DNA of 64,000 nucleotides from Pseudomonas fortuita (GTDB lineage Bacteria > Pseudomonadota > Gammaproteobacteria > Pseudomonadales > Pseudomonadaceae). Shown piece after piece: positions 29,060 through 37,260 of this stretch (position 1 is its first letter; each line of letters begins with the position of its first letter). The DNA lies in the NCBI RefSeq assembly GCF_026898135.2, contig NZ_CP114035.2, positions 4,319,501 through 4,383,500 of the forward strand, in the 5' to 3' direction. The notes beneath the pieces were generated by a model. That model had not been told where the DNA came from and ran no database searches. It saw only the letters and a program-made list of their open reading frames with translations. Position numbers and translations under genes: made by a program.

Positions 29060-30474
29060 CCATGACCAGAACCCCGCTTTTTCTGCTGCCGCTGCTGACC
29101 CTGCTTGGCGCTTGCAGCCACACACCCGCCCCCTTGGACAGCGGTATTGTTGCGCCCGCCAGCTGGCAAGGTCCGACTGGGGTCACGGCTACCTCGGCGC
29201 AGTGGTGGACAACCTTCAACAGCGCTCAATTGAGCCAGCTCATCGAGCAGGCGCGCCACGGCAGCCATGACCTGCGCGCCGCCATGGCCAGGGTCAGGCA
29301 GGCTCGGGCCGACCTTCGCATTGCCGGTGGCCCTCTGCTGCCGAGCCTGGACGCCAGCGCCGACGCCTATCAGCAGCGCCTCCTGCGAGGCCAAGGGTAC
29401 AGCGAACAGGACACCTCGAGCAGCAAACGGACTTACCGCTACTTCGACACGGCCCTGACGGCCAGCTACGAGCTGGACTTCTGGGGCGCAAATGCCGCTG
29501 CGCGGGACAGTGCCCGGCTTGGCCTGCAAGCCACTGCATTTGACCGTGACACCCTCGAGCTGAGCCTGACGAGCAGTGTTGCCGACACCTATCTGCGAGC
29601 CCTCGCCGCTCGCGAGCAGGCCCACATCGCCACGCTCAACCTGGAAAACGCCGACAAGATCCTCAATGTGGTGCGCACGCGGTTTCAGGCTGGCTCGTCA
29701 ACTGCCCTGGAGCTGGCCCAACAAGAGAGCCTGGTGGCCAATCAGCAACGACAGTTGCCGCTCTACCAGCAAGAAGCCCGCGATGCGCAGATCACCCTGG
29801 CAACCCTGCTCGGTGTGCCGGTGCAGGCACTTGAGCTTGCCGATCAGCCTTTCGATCAACTGCGCGGCCCGAGCATTGCCGCCGGCATTCCCAGCCAGCT
29901 GTTGACCCGTCGCCCGGACATTGCCAGCGCAGAGGCGCGCCTGGCAGCGGCTCAGGCGGATGTCAGCGTTGCACGGGCAGCCCTGTTCCCCACGGTAAGC
30001 CTGACGGCCAGCCTGGCCACCGGCGACAGAAAGGCCATCGACCTGCTGCACAACCCGGCGTTCAACCTCGGTGCCGGTCTGACGGCCCCCATTTTCAACA
30101 ATGGCGCCTTGCGCGCTGCGCGTGATCGCGCCATCGCTCGCCAGGACGAGTTGCTCGATGCGTATCGCAGCGTACTGATAACCAGCTTCGGCGAAGTCGA
30201 GAAGGCACTGAACAGCGTGGACGGCCTGGACCGCCAGACTCGCTGGCAGAATGAGGCGCTTAGCCAGGCACAGCGCGCGTTCGACCTGGCCGAAAACCGC
30301 TATCGGGCCGGGGCCGAAGACCTGCTCAGCGTGCTGGAGGCGCAACGCAGCCTGTTTGCAGCACAGGCCGAGCGGGTACGCCTGCGTGAGGCGCGGCTGC
30401 AGGCCAGTGTTGCGCTTTACAAGGCATTGGGCGGGGGGTGGACAGGCACGGATGCGCTGATGACGGTGAGGTAG
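29056..30474 (+). CDS. opmQ: OpmQ, outer-membrane efflux lipoprotein
   Basis: 472 residues; a second ATG two codons later is equally possible. The signal peptide ends [11 protein letters not shown], making it a lipoprotein of the NodT/OprM outer-membrane factor family. Typical repeats are present: [50 protein letters not shown] and its later counterpart, [20 protein letters not shown], and [17 protein letters not shown]. It forms the trimeric channel for PvdRT. It ends beside a large palindrome shared with convergent pvdP. Confidence 0.92.
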   Translation: MTMTRTPLFLLPLLTLLGACSHTPAPLDSGIVAPASWQGPTGVTATSAQWWTTFNSAQLSQLIEQARHGSHDLRAAMARVRQARADLRIAGGPLLPSLDASADAYQQRLLRGQGYSEQDTSSSKRTYRYFDTALTASYELDFWGANAAARDSARLGLQATAFDRDTLELSLTSSVADTYLRALAAREQAHIATLNLENADKILNVVRTRFQAGSSTALELAQQESLVANQQRQLPLYQQEARDAQITLATLLGVPVQALELADQPFDQLRGPSIAAGIPSQLLTRRPDIASAEARLAAAQADVSVARAALFPTVSLTASLATGDRKAIDLLHNPAFNLGAGLTAPIFNNGALRAARDRAIARQDELLDAYRSVLITSFGEVEKALNSVDGLDRQTRWQNEALSQAQRAFDLAENRYRAGAEDLLSVLEAQRSLFAAQAERVRLREARLQASVALYKALGGGWTGTDALMTVR

Positions 30475-30485
30475 TTTGTCACGCT

Positions 30486-30527
30486 ATCTTCAGTGCCTGT
30501 GAGCCCGCGCTCACAGGCACTGAAGAT
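30486..30527. terminator. Perfect 19-bp hairpin between opmQ and pvdP
   Basis: The arms 30486-30504 (ATCTTCAGTGCCTGTGAGC) and 30509-30527 are perfectly complementary around a 4-base loop, midway between two convergent genes. There is no long T-run, but the stem is very stable and would fold in both transcripts. It probably acts as a bidirectional terminator or 3'-end stabiliser. Confidence 0.7.
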
Positions 30528-30546
30528 CCGATGCCGGGCACCCGCG

Positions 30547-32157
30547 CTACAACCCGTCACGCCGCGGGCCAGGTGCAAGATGGCGAGCATACCAGGGCCG
30601 CTGTGGCACCCTGCCAGACAGGCGATCGGCGTCTTCTTCAGGGCTGAAAATGACCTGCAAGGCCAGCTTCATGGTCTCGATGTCCAGTTTCCCGGTGCCG
30701 CCTCCATTGCCCAGCCCCCAGGCACCGCAACCGTCACGGGTGGGCCCTAGCCAAGGCTCGGCCACACGCACCCAGCGCCCCGGCGCAAACCACGGAACAC
30801 CCTCGATCATTCGCGGCTTCACTTCCCCCGGGTGCGCCTGCTGGTGGGCCAGGTACCAGTCGTTCAGACGGTCGTCGATCCAGCCATGAAACGCCCAGAA
30901 CACCGGGTTCACGTGAGATGAAAACGGATCGCCAAGGAAGTCGTTCTCGGCGCGAAACCAACGTTCGGAAAAATCATAGTTGCGACGCCCGTAGGGCATC
31001 GGGTAATCCGAGTTCGGATCGCGCCCCAGGGATGCCCAGCGCATGTGCAACCAATCGTGGACCCCCAACTCGATACGCGACCCCAACTCTCCCAGGCACA
31101 AGGTGCTGAGATATTCCGGGTCATGCAGCTGGGCTTCCCACAGCTGGAAGTTGGCGTGCAGGCCCTGAGTGCTCTTCACGTAGTACAGCCACTGGCTGAA
31201 GGCATCATCGCCGGCCGCCTGCCAATTGGGCGGGACGCTGTAGCCGTCGCGGTTGTCGAGGTAATCGAAAAACGCCTGGGCGCCATGCCCGATCGAAGGA
31301 CGTGCCGCGGGCAGGCTGGCCCAGGAACGCAGGTCCTGGACCTTACGTACCCCATGCAGCATATGCCGATGCATGAACAGAAAATCCTCGCCGGAGCCGT
31401 TGCGATGGCGATCATGCCCGCGGGCGTTGCGCTCCTTGCCCAACGGGCCGACCTGCCAGCCCAGCGCACGCACCATCTGCCGTCGGGAATCATCGATGCG
31501 GTGCCAACGATCGCGGCTGGCATGCCACAGCTGATGATAGTAGCGGCGCTGCGGCGAAATCAGGTCCTCGTGCAGGGCCGCCACAAAAGGCAGCCGCTCA
31601 CGCGCCAGCACAAACGGTCGACGGACCGCGACAAAACCCGCTTGCACACCGGAATGCCCCGCCTGCGTCCCTGCCAGACGCACTTGCCCACTCAGGGTGG
31701 CGCTGCCTCCGCCCTCGCTCCAGTCGCCCCATATCTCATCCAGCACGGCGTCGCAGTCATAGGCTTCGCCAGGGCCGGCAATTATCTTCAGGCGCACCGC
31801 TGGCAATCGGTCGGCAGCCAGCGGCCCGTAAACCTGCAAACCCCGGTCGCCATACGGCGCGGTACCCAGGTAGCCACGCAAGGCACGGGCACCCTGCCCG
31901 ACGTCGAGCAACAGCTGCTGCGGCCCGGCCAGCACAGCCAGCGCCGGGTGATTGCCTGTCAGGCGCCAGTCCCAGATCCCGACCAGGCGTTCACCCAGCA
32001 GCGCATTGGGCAGGTCGTCGACCGGCACCGCAGGTTCGTCACTGCTCAGCTCCGCTTCCTGGGCCCGCTGCCATTCCTGCTGTGCGTAATAGCCGGCAGG
32101 CAGAGCTACACCGGCAGCCACCAGGCCTGCCAGGATCTTTCGACGTGACACTTTCAT
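30547..32157 (-). CDS. pvdP: PvdP, periplasmic tyrosinase of pyoverdine maturation
   Basis: 536 residues, close to the usual PvdP length. The N-terminus MKVSRRKILAGLVAAGVALP is a Tat signal (SRRKIL). The N-terminal half has a beta-barrel-like region; the C-terminal half has the tyrosinase-like copper-binding segments YHQLWHASRDRWHRID, HDWLHMRWASL and NPVFWAFHGWIDDRLNDW. PvdP oxidises the D-Tyr-derived part of ferribactin to build the dihydroxyquinoline chromophore. It is transcribed divergently from pvdM from its own PvdS box. Confidence 0.93.
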   Translation of the reverse strand: MKVSRRKILAGLVAAGVALPAGYYAQQEWQRAQEAELSSDEPAVPVDDLPNALLGERLVGIWDWRLTGNHPALAVLAGPQQLLLDVGQGARALRGYLGTAPYGDRGLQVYGPLAADRLPAVRLKIIAGPGEAYDCDAVLDEIWGDWSEGGGSATLSGQVRLAGTQAGHSGVQAGFVAVRRPFVLARERLPFVAALHEDLISPQRRYYHQLWHASRDRWHRIDDSRRQMVRALGWQVGPLGKERNARGHDRHRNGSGEDFLFMHRHMLHGVRKVQDLRSWASLPAARPSIGHGAQAFFDYLDNRDGYSVPPNWQAAGDDAFSQWLYYVKSTQGLHANFQLWEAQLHDPEYLSTLCLGELGSRIELGVHDWLHMRWASLGRDPNSDYPMPYGRRNYDFSERWFRAENDFLGDPFSSHVNPVFWAFHGWIDDRLNDWYLAHQQAHPGEVKPRMIEGVPWFAPGRWVRVAEPWLGPTRDGCGAWGLGNGGGTGKLDIETMKLALQVIFSPEEDADRLSGRVPQRPWYARHLAPGPRRDGL

Positions 32158-32191
32158 CCACTGTACTCATGACGTGACTACTGCTGCAAAA

Positions 32192-32215
32192 ACGAATGGT
32201 TGAGGAAGCGATTTA
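32192..32215 (-). promoter_or_regulatory. PvdS-dependent promoter (iron-starvation box) of pvdP
   Basis: On the minus strand TAAAT (32211-32215), 16 bases, then CGT (32192-32194), followed by TTTTG. It is an exact match to the PvdS box, 34 bp from the pvdP start, and is 9 bp away from the opposing pvdM box. Confidence 0.88.
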
Positions 32216-32224
32216 GAGGGTTGC

Positions 32225-32248
32225 TAAATTCTCTTTGCCCCGGCTCGT
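32225..32248 (+). promoter_or_regulatory. PvdS-dependent promoter (iron-starvation box) of pvdM-pvdO-ptaA
   Basis: TAAAT (32225-32229), 16 bases, CGT (32246-32248), then TTCAC. It is an exact PvdS-box match, 55 bp before the pvdM start. It rules out the longer in-frame pvdM start at 32235, which lies inside the promoter. Confidence 0.88.
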
Positions 32249-32303
32249 TTCACCCAGCAAGTTCGAACGGCATGGGGCCGTCGTGCAGGCGATCGAGTAC
32301 GCA

Positions 32304-33680
32304 ATGAAGAAACCGGCTTTGTTTTCGCGCAGATGGCCATGGGCATTGGCACTTCTGCTCCTGCTCCTGATGGCCGCAGGCGCCTGGTGGTACTGGGTTT
32401 ACCTTGCCAAGCACCCCTACAGCCGGGAAATCGAACAGCGAGCCAACGCCCTGCAGGCGCGCATCCCGGCCCTGGATGCGCACCTCGATGTGCCGCTGAG
32501 CTATGGCACCGATGGCGAGGAAGCAAACCGCGATGGCCCGACACAGTTCGATCTGGTGAAAGCCGCCAAAGGCCGCCTGAGCGGCGCTTCGATCGCGATC
32601 TGGTCATGGCCGGAATTCTGGAGTGGGCCCAACTGGCCACACCGCCCCACCCCAGGCTTCGAGGCCGCAATGGCCAACGAACTGGAAGTGCGCTACCGGA
32701 TCATCACCAGCATCGCCAAGGATTTCCCTGCACAGGCCGGCATCGCCTACACCCCCGCTGACTTCCGCCGACTGGTCAGTGAAGGCAAGTTCGCCATCAT
32801 CATCAGCATGCTCAATGCCGCGCCTTTGGGCGACGACATTGACAAACTGGACCACTGGGCCGCACGCGGCATGCGGGTATTCGGACCAGGCTACGTCGGT
32901 AACAACAGCTGGGTAGACTCGGCACGGCCCCTGCCTTTCCTGGGCGATTCGGTCGACCCGCTGGGCGGGCTTTCCGCGATTGGTCGGCGCGCCATCACCC
33001 GGCTCAACGACCTCGGCGTGGTCATCGACGTGTCGCAGATGTCCAGCCAGGCGCTGACCCAGGTCACCCAGCTTAGCCGAGCGCCGGTCATGGCCTCGCA
33101 CACCGGCGTACAAGGCCTGATGGACATTCGCCGCAACCTCAGCGATGCCGACCTGGCACACATCAAGGCCACCGATGGGCTGGTCAATATCGTGGCCTAC
33201 TCCCACTACCTCAAGCCGTTCTCGCGCCCCACCATCGAGAAGATGAACGCTTTGCGTGCCAGGCATGGCTTGCCCGACGTACAAAACCAGACCCAGATGG
33301 GCACCACCACCGACCCGGTGTTCTCGATCTGGTCAGAGAAGAAGTTCGGTGAATACCTCACACCGTTCTACGAAATCCTCGGCGCCGAGCCAGAGGCCAC
33401 CCTGGCCGACTATGTCGACTCGATCGATTACGCGGTGAAGAAGATCGGTATCGACCATGTAGGCATCAGTTCCGATTTCAACGACGGCGGCGGTGTGGTC
33501 GGCTGGGAAAATGTCAGCCAGAGCCGCAATGTCACCGCCGAACTGATGCAGCGTGGCTATTCCGATGAAGACATCGCCAAGCTCTGGGGGGCCAACTTCC
33601 TGCGTGTTTGGGAAGCCGCCCAGAAAGCTGCCAAGCCCACCCCACCTCCCATTGCCCACTACCCGCAAGGAACCCCATGA
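32304..33680 (+). CDS. pvdM: PvdM, membrane-anchored dipeptidase-like pyoverdine maturation protein
   Basis: 458 residues from the ATG at 32304, with an N-terminal membrane anchor or signal (WPWALALLLLLLMAAGAWWY). The body is of the membrane (renal) dipeptidase family: DAHLDVPLSYGTDGEEANRD, GVVIDVSQMSSQALTQV, APVMASHTGVQG and GIDHVGISSDFNDGGG supply the metal-site regions. In fluorescent pseudomonads PvdM is needed for ferribactin oxidation by PvdP in the periplasm. The HxD of the first metal site is DAHLD. It overlaps pvdO by ATGA. Confidence 0.92.
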   Translation: MKKPALFSRRWPWALALLLLLLMAAGAWWYWVYLAKHPYSREIEQRANALQARIPALDAHLDVPLSYGTDGEEANRDGPTQFDLVKAAKGRLSGASIAIWSWPEFWSGPNWPHRPTPGFEAAMANELEVRYRIITSIAKDFPAQAGIAYTPADFRRLVSEGKFAIIISMLNAAPLGDDIDKLDHWAARGMRVFGPGYVGNNSWVDSARPLPFLGDSVDPLGGLSAIGRRAITRLNDLGVVIDVSQMSSQALTQVTQLSRAPVMASHTGVQGLMDIRRNLSDADLAHIKATDGLVNIVAYSHYLKPFSRPTIEKMNALRARHGLPDVQNQTQMGTTTDPVFSIWSEKKFGEYLTPFYEILGAEPEATLADYVDSIDYAVKKIGIDHVGISSDFNDGGGVVGWENVSQSRNVTAELMQRGYSDEDIAKLWGANFLRVWEAAQKAAKPTPPPIAHYPQGTP

Positions 33681-34552
33681 AACGGCTGACCTCACTGATT
33701 GCACTCGGTTGTCTCTCGCTGTCGCTCGATGCCCTCGCTGGCGCCCCGAGTGCACCGGGCAAGGTCTTCAAGGACTGCAAGGATTGCCCGGAAATGGTCG
33801 TGCTGCCCGCCGGCAGCTACGTGATGGGCACCCCCGATGACGAACTGGGCAAACAGGACGATGAAGGTCCGCTGCATACCGTAACATTCGCCAAGGCCTT
33901 CGCCATGAGTCGCTTCCACGTGACGGCCAGCCAATGGCAAGCCTATGCCAGGGACACCCACACCGTGCTGCCCGACGGCGACGATCGCCCGGGCCGTCTG
34001 TGCAAGAACGGCAAGCCCAGTTACCCGCAAGGGCCTACCCAGCCAGCGGTCTGCATGACCTGGGAGGAAGCGCGCGGCTATATTGGCTGGCTGGCGAAGA
34101 AAACCGGCAAGCCTTACCGCATGGTCAGCGAGGCCGAACGCGAATACGCAGGTCGCGCTGGCTCCACCGGTCCTTTCCCGTTCCCCTTCGATGAGGAAGG
34201 CGAGTATCAGATCAGCAAGCATGCCAACACTTACGGGCCACGGGATGGCTTCACCTACACGGCGCCGGTCGGCAGCTTCCCGGCCAACGCGTTCGGCATG
34301 TATGACATGCATGGCAATATCTACGAGTGGGTCGAAGACTGCTGGCACACCGATTATGTCGGTGCGCCCACCGATGGCAGCGCCTGGACCACAGGTGGCA
34401 CCTGCACGCACCGGCAGATCCGCGGCAACGACTACCTGGAACCGCCCATCTTCTCCCGCTCGGGCAACCGCAACGAGCGCGAACCCGAAGTGCGCGGTGA
34501 CTGGCTGGGCTTTCGGGTAGCCCGCGACCTCAAGGACGGCGAACACAACTGA
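33677..34552 (+). CDS. pvdO: PvdO, formylglycine-generating-enzyme-like pyoverdine maturation protein
   Basis: 291 residues from the ATG overlapping the pvdM stop. It has a signal peptide (MKRLTSLIALGCLSLSLDA then LAG). The SUMF1/FGE fold is seen in VVLPAGSYVMGTPDDELGK, FHVTASQWQAYARDT, NAFGMYDMHGNIYEWVEDCW and the C-terminal DWLGFRVARDL. PvdO completes fluorophore formation by oxidising dihydropyoverdine in the periplasm. It is the middle gene of pvdM-pvdO-ptaA, 21 bp before ptaA. Confidence 0.92.
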   Translation: MKRLTSLIALGCLSLSLDALAGAPSAPGKVFKDCKDCPEMVVLPAGSYVMGTPDDELGKQDDEGPLHTVTFAKAFAMSRFHVTASQWQAYARDTHTVLPDGDDRPGRLCKNGKPSYPQGPTQPAVCMTWEEARGYIGWLAKKTGKPYRMVSEAEREYAGRAGSTGPFPFPFDEEGEYQISKHANTYGPRDGFTYTAPVGSFPANAFGMYDMHGNIYEWVEDCWHTDYVGAPTDGSAWTTGGTCTHRQIRGNDYLEPPIFSRSGNRNEREPEVRGDWLGFRVARDLKDGEHN

Positions 34553-34573
34553 CAACCTACAGGGAGAGTGACC

Positions 34574-35668
34574 ATGCCCGCTTTGAGCAGACGCCGTTTC
34601 GTAGCGGCAGCCACCTTGACCGGCCTCGTACCCGCCATGCCCGCCTGGGCGGCGGGCGCAGCGGGCGATCCGACGGTGGACGATGACATCATCCGCCTGG
34701 ACTACAACGAGAGCCCTTACGGCCCCTGCCCCTCGGCGCTCCAGGCAATGAGCCTGGGGATACGCCAGAGCGGGCATTACTTTCCGGAGCATGAATATCG
34801 CCTGATCGAGCTGTTCGCGCGGCAGCACAACGTGCCCGAAGACCATGTGGCAGTCTTCTGCGGCTCCCGCTCACCGTTGCAATATGCCCTGGCTCGCCAC
34901 GCCGACAAGCGGGCCGTGGTCACCGCCGCGCCGACCTATGACTCCGTGGCCAATGGCGCCAGAGCCGTCGGCGCGACCGTGCATGAAGTGCCGCTCGATG
35001 CCCGCCACGCCCATGACGTGCGCGGCATGCTTGCCGCCAACCCCCAGCCCGGGGTGTTGTACCTGTGCAATCCGAACAACCCCACCGGCACGCTGACGCC
35101 ACGCGCCGACATCGAGCACCTGGTCAGCCACAAGGCGGCAGGCAGCCTGGCCATCATCGATGAGGCGTACATCCACTTTTGCGACGCCCCTTCCTGCCTG
35201 GATCTGGCGGTCAGCCATGACGATGTCCTGGTGTTGAGGACATTCTCCAAGCTCTATGGCATGGCCGGTGCCCGCCTGGGGCTGGCGATCGGCAAACCGG
35301 CGTTGCTGCACGACCTGCAACGCCTGAATGGCTACAACTTCGTGCCGCTTGCCGCCGCCATGGGCGGTATCGCCAGCCTGCAACAAGGCGACCTGGTCAG
35401 CGAACGCAAACGCATCAATCGCCACATTCTTCTGACCACTACCGACGCCCTGCAAAAGGCCGGTTACCGCTGCACCGACGCACACGCCAACTGTTTCATG
35501 GTGGCCCTTGGCCGACCTGCCAAACCCGTGATCGAAGCACTTGCACAACGCCGGGTCCGGGTTGGACGGGTATTCGAGGCGTGGCCGCAGTGGATGCGCG
35601 TCAGTGTCGGCACGGCGGAGCAAATGCAAGCCTTTCTGAAGGCGTTCTTCGACGTCATGCAACGCTAG
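34574..35668 (+). CDS. ptaA: PtaA-type periplasmic PLP transaminase of pyoverdine side-chain modification
   Basis: 364 residues from the ATG at 34574, after AGGGAGA. The N-terminus MPALSRRRFVAAATLTGLVP is a twin-arginine signal. The rest is a fold-type I class I/II aminotransferase resembling histidinol-phosphate aminotransferases: LDYNESPYGPCPSAL, LCNPNNPTGTLTPRADIEHL, AIIDEAYIHF and FSKLYGMAGARLGLAIG with the PLP lysine. A Tat-exported enzyme of this class in a pyoverdine operon matches PtaA of P. fluorescens A506, which turns the chromophore-linked glutamate into alpha-ketoglutarate. PvdN, a class V enzyme, is the alternative and fits less well. Confidence 0.82.
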   Translation: MPALSRRRFVAAATLTGLVPAMPAWAAGAAGDPTVDDDIIRLDYNESPYGPCPSALQAMSLGIRQSGHYFPEHEYRLIELFARQHNVPEDHVAVFCGSRSPLQYALARHADKRAVVTAAPTYDSVANGARAVGATVHEVPLDARHAHDVRGMLAANPQPGVLYLCNPNNPTGTLTPRADIEHLVSHKAAGSLAIIDEAYIHFCDAPSCLDLAVSHDDVLVLRTFSKLYGMAGARLGLAIGKPALLHDLQRLNGYNFVPLAAAMGGIASLQQGDLVSERKRINRHILLTTTDALQKAGYRCTDAHANCFMVALGRPAKPVIEALAQRRVRVGRVFEAWPQWMRVSVGTAEQMQAFLKAFFDVMQR

Positions 35669-35706
35669 GCTGCGCTGCGCCTACCCGCATCTACCCTGAG
35701 CCACGA

Positions 35707-35746
35707 ACCCCGGCGGGCGCCTGGCGCAGCATGCCTGCGGGGTTTT
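35707..35746 (+). terminator. Possible terminator after ptaA
   Basis: A stem of about 11 bp with one bulged base (ACCCCG-g-CGGGC pairing with GCCTGCGGGGT) is followed by four T, 38 bp after the ptaA stop. It would separate pvdM-pvdO-ptaA from pvdA, which has its own promoter. Confidence 0.55.
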
Positions 35747-35844
35747 CGTGCGCCAGCGCGCAGCGTATGCCCCTCCTCGGATCACAACTTCTGCGTCTCT
35801 GCGAACACCTGCGTGGGGTGCATGCCCGGCTGGTCGTGACCGGC

Positions 35845-35868
35845 TAAATCCAGCCTCTGCGGCTTCGT
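35845..35868 (+). promoter_or_regulatory. PvdS-dependent promoter (iron-starvation box) of pvdA-pvdE
   Basis: TAAAT (35845-35849), 16 bases, then CGT (35866-35868), followed by TTAAC. It is an exact PvdS box, 45 bp upstream of the pvdA ATG. Confidence 0.88.
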
Positions 35869-35913
35869 TTAACACCTACTCACCGCTCACCAGCAACAGC
35901 AGGAGTCAACGAC

Positions 35914-37242
35914 ATGAGCGCCTCAACTCTCCACGACCTGATCGGCGTAGGCTTCGGCCCGTCCAACCTGGCCCTGGCCATCGCCCTGCAGGAGCTTTCC
36001 CAGAGCAATGGCAAGCCCATTGACGCCTTGTTCATGGACAAGCAGGAGCACTATCGCTGGCATGGGGATACCTTGTCCTCGCAGAGCGAACTGCAGATCT
36101 CGTTCCTCAAGGACCTGGTTTCGCTGCGCAACCCCACCAGCCCCTACAGCTTCGTCAACTACCTCAAGCAGCAGGGCCGCCTGGTCGACTTCGTCAACCT
36201 CGGCACCTTTTACCCGTGCCGGCTGGAGTACAACGACTATCTGGGCTGGGTCGCCGAGCAGTTCGCCGGGCAGGCACTGTATGGCGAAGATGTGTTGCGC
36301 ATCGAGCCCGAGCTCGATAATGGGGTCATTCATCACCTCAGGCTGATCTCGCGCAATGCACAAGGCATGCAGCGCACCCGTCGCACGCGTTCGGTGGTGA
36401 TCAGCACCGGTGGCTCACCGAAGATTCCAGCCATGTTCGCCCCGCTGCGCAACAATGCCCGGGTTTTTCATCATTCCCGCTACCTCACCGGCATGCAGCA
36501 CCTGGCCTGCAGCGAAGGCAAGCCGATGCGTATCGCGATCATCGGTTCCGGGCAGAGTGCCGCCGAAGCGTTCATCGACCTCAACGACAGCTTTCCTTCG
36601 GTGCGGGCTGAAATGATCCTGCGCAGCTCAGCCCTCAAGCCCGCCGACGACTCGCCTTTCGTCAACGAAATTTTCGCCCCTGCGTACACCGACCTGGTTT
36701 TCCAGCAAGCACCGCAAGACCGCGAAAAGTTGATCGGCGAATACCATAACACCAACTACTCGGTCGTCGACCTGGGGCTGATCGAGCGCATCTATGCCGT
36801 GCTGTACCGGCAGAAGATCACCCGTCAGCCCCGCCACGCGGTGCTCTGCCGTCAACACCTGGAAGCGGCAGTCGATGTCGAAGGGGGCATCGAACTGACC
36901 CTGCGTGACCTCGCCACCGGGCAACAGCAGACCCACCGCTACGATGCCGTGATACTGGCCACCGGCTACGAGCGCAACAGCCATCAGCACCTGCTCGAAC
37001 CGCTTCTGCCTTACCTGCATGGCCTGGAAGTGGACCGTACCTATCGCGCCCTGGCCACCCCACAGCTCCAGGCGCCAGTCTTCCTGCAAGGCTTCTGCGA
37101 GGCCACCCACGGCTTGAGCGACACCTTGCTTTCAGTGCTGCCGATGCGCAGCGAAGAGATCGGAAAAGCGCTCTATGGCGCCCTGAACCTTTCCAGCAGC
37201 GCACACCAGGCGCAAACCAAACCCCTTGCCAGCGTCGGCTGA
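35914..37242 (+). CDS. pvdA: PvdA, L-ornithine N5-monooxygenase
   Basis: 442 residues, the normal PvdA size. The ATG follows AGGAG. The FAD site is GVGFGPSNLALAIALQE near residue 11, and the NADPH site is IIGSGQSAAEAFIDLNDS near residue 209. A late flavin-enzyme motif ATGYERNSHQHLLEPLLP is present. It hydroxylates the side-chain nitrogen of ornithine in the cytoplasm, giving the iron-binding residue that the hydroxyornithine module loads. It is followed after 18 bp by pvdE. Confidence 0.96.
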   Translation: MSASTLHDLIGVGFGPSNLALAIALQELSQSNGKPIDALFMDKQEHYRWHGDTLSSQSELQISFLKDLVSLRNPTSPYSFVNYLKQQGRLVDFVNLGTFYPCRLEYNDYLGWVAEQFAGQALYGEDVLRIEPELDNGVIHHLRLISRNAQGMQRTRRTRSVVISTGGSPKIPAMFAPLRNNARVFHHSRYLTGMQHLACSEGKPMRIAIIGSGQSAAEAFIDLNDSFPSVRAEMILRSSALKPADDSPFVNEIFAPAYTDLVFQQAPQDREKLIGEYHNTNYSVVDLGLIERIYAVLYRQKITRQPRHAVLCRQHLEAAVDVEGGIELTLRDLATGQQQTHRYDAVILATGYERNSHQHLLEPLLPYLHGLEVDRTYRALATPQLQAPVFLQGFCEATHGLSDTLLSVLPMRSEEIGKALYGALNLSSSAHQAQTKPLASVG

Positions 37243-37260
37243 TCAACTCAGGAGCCCATC

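Noticed and set aside
32235..32303. Longer in-frame start for pvdM
   Set aside because: It lies inside the PvdS box; the ATG at 32304 begins directly with the membrane anchor.
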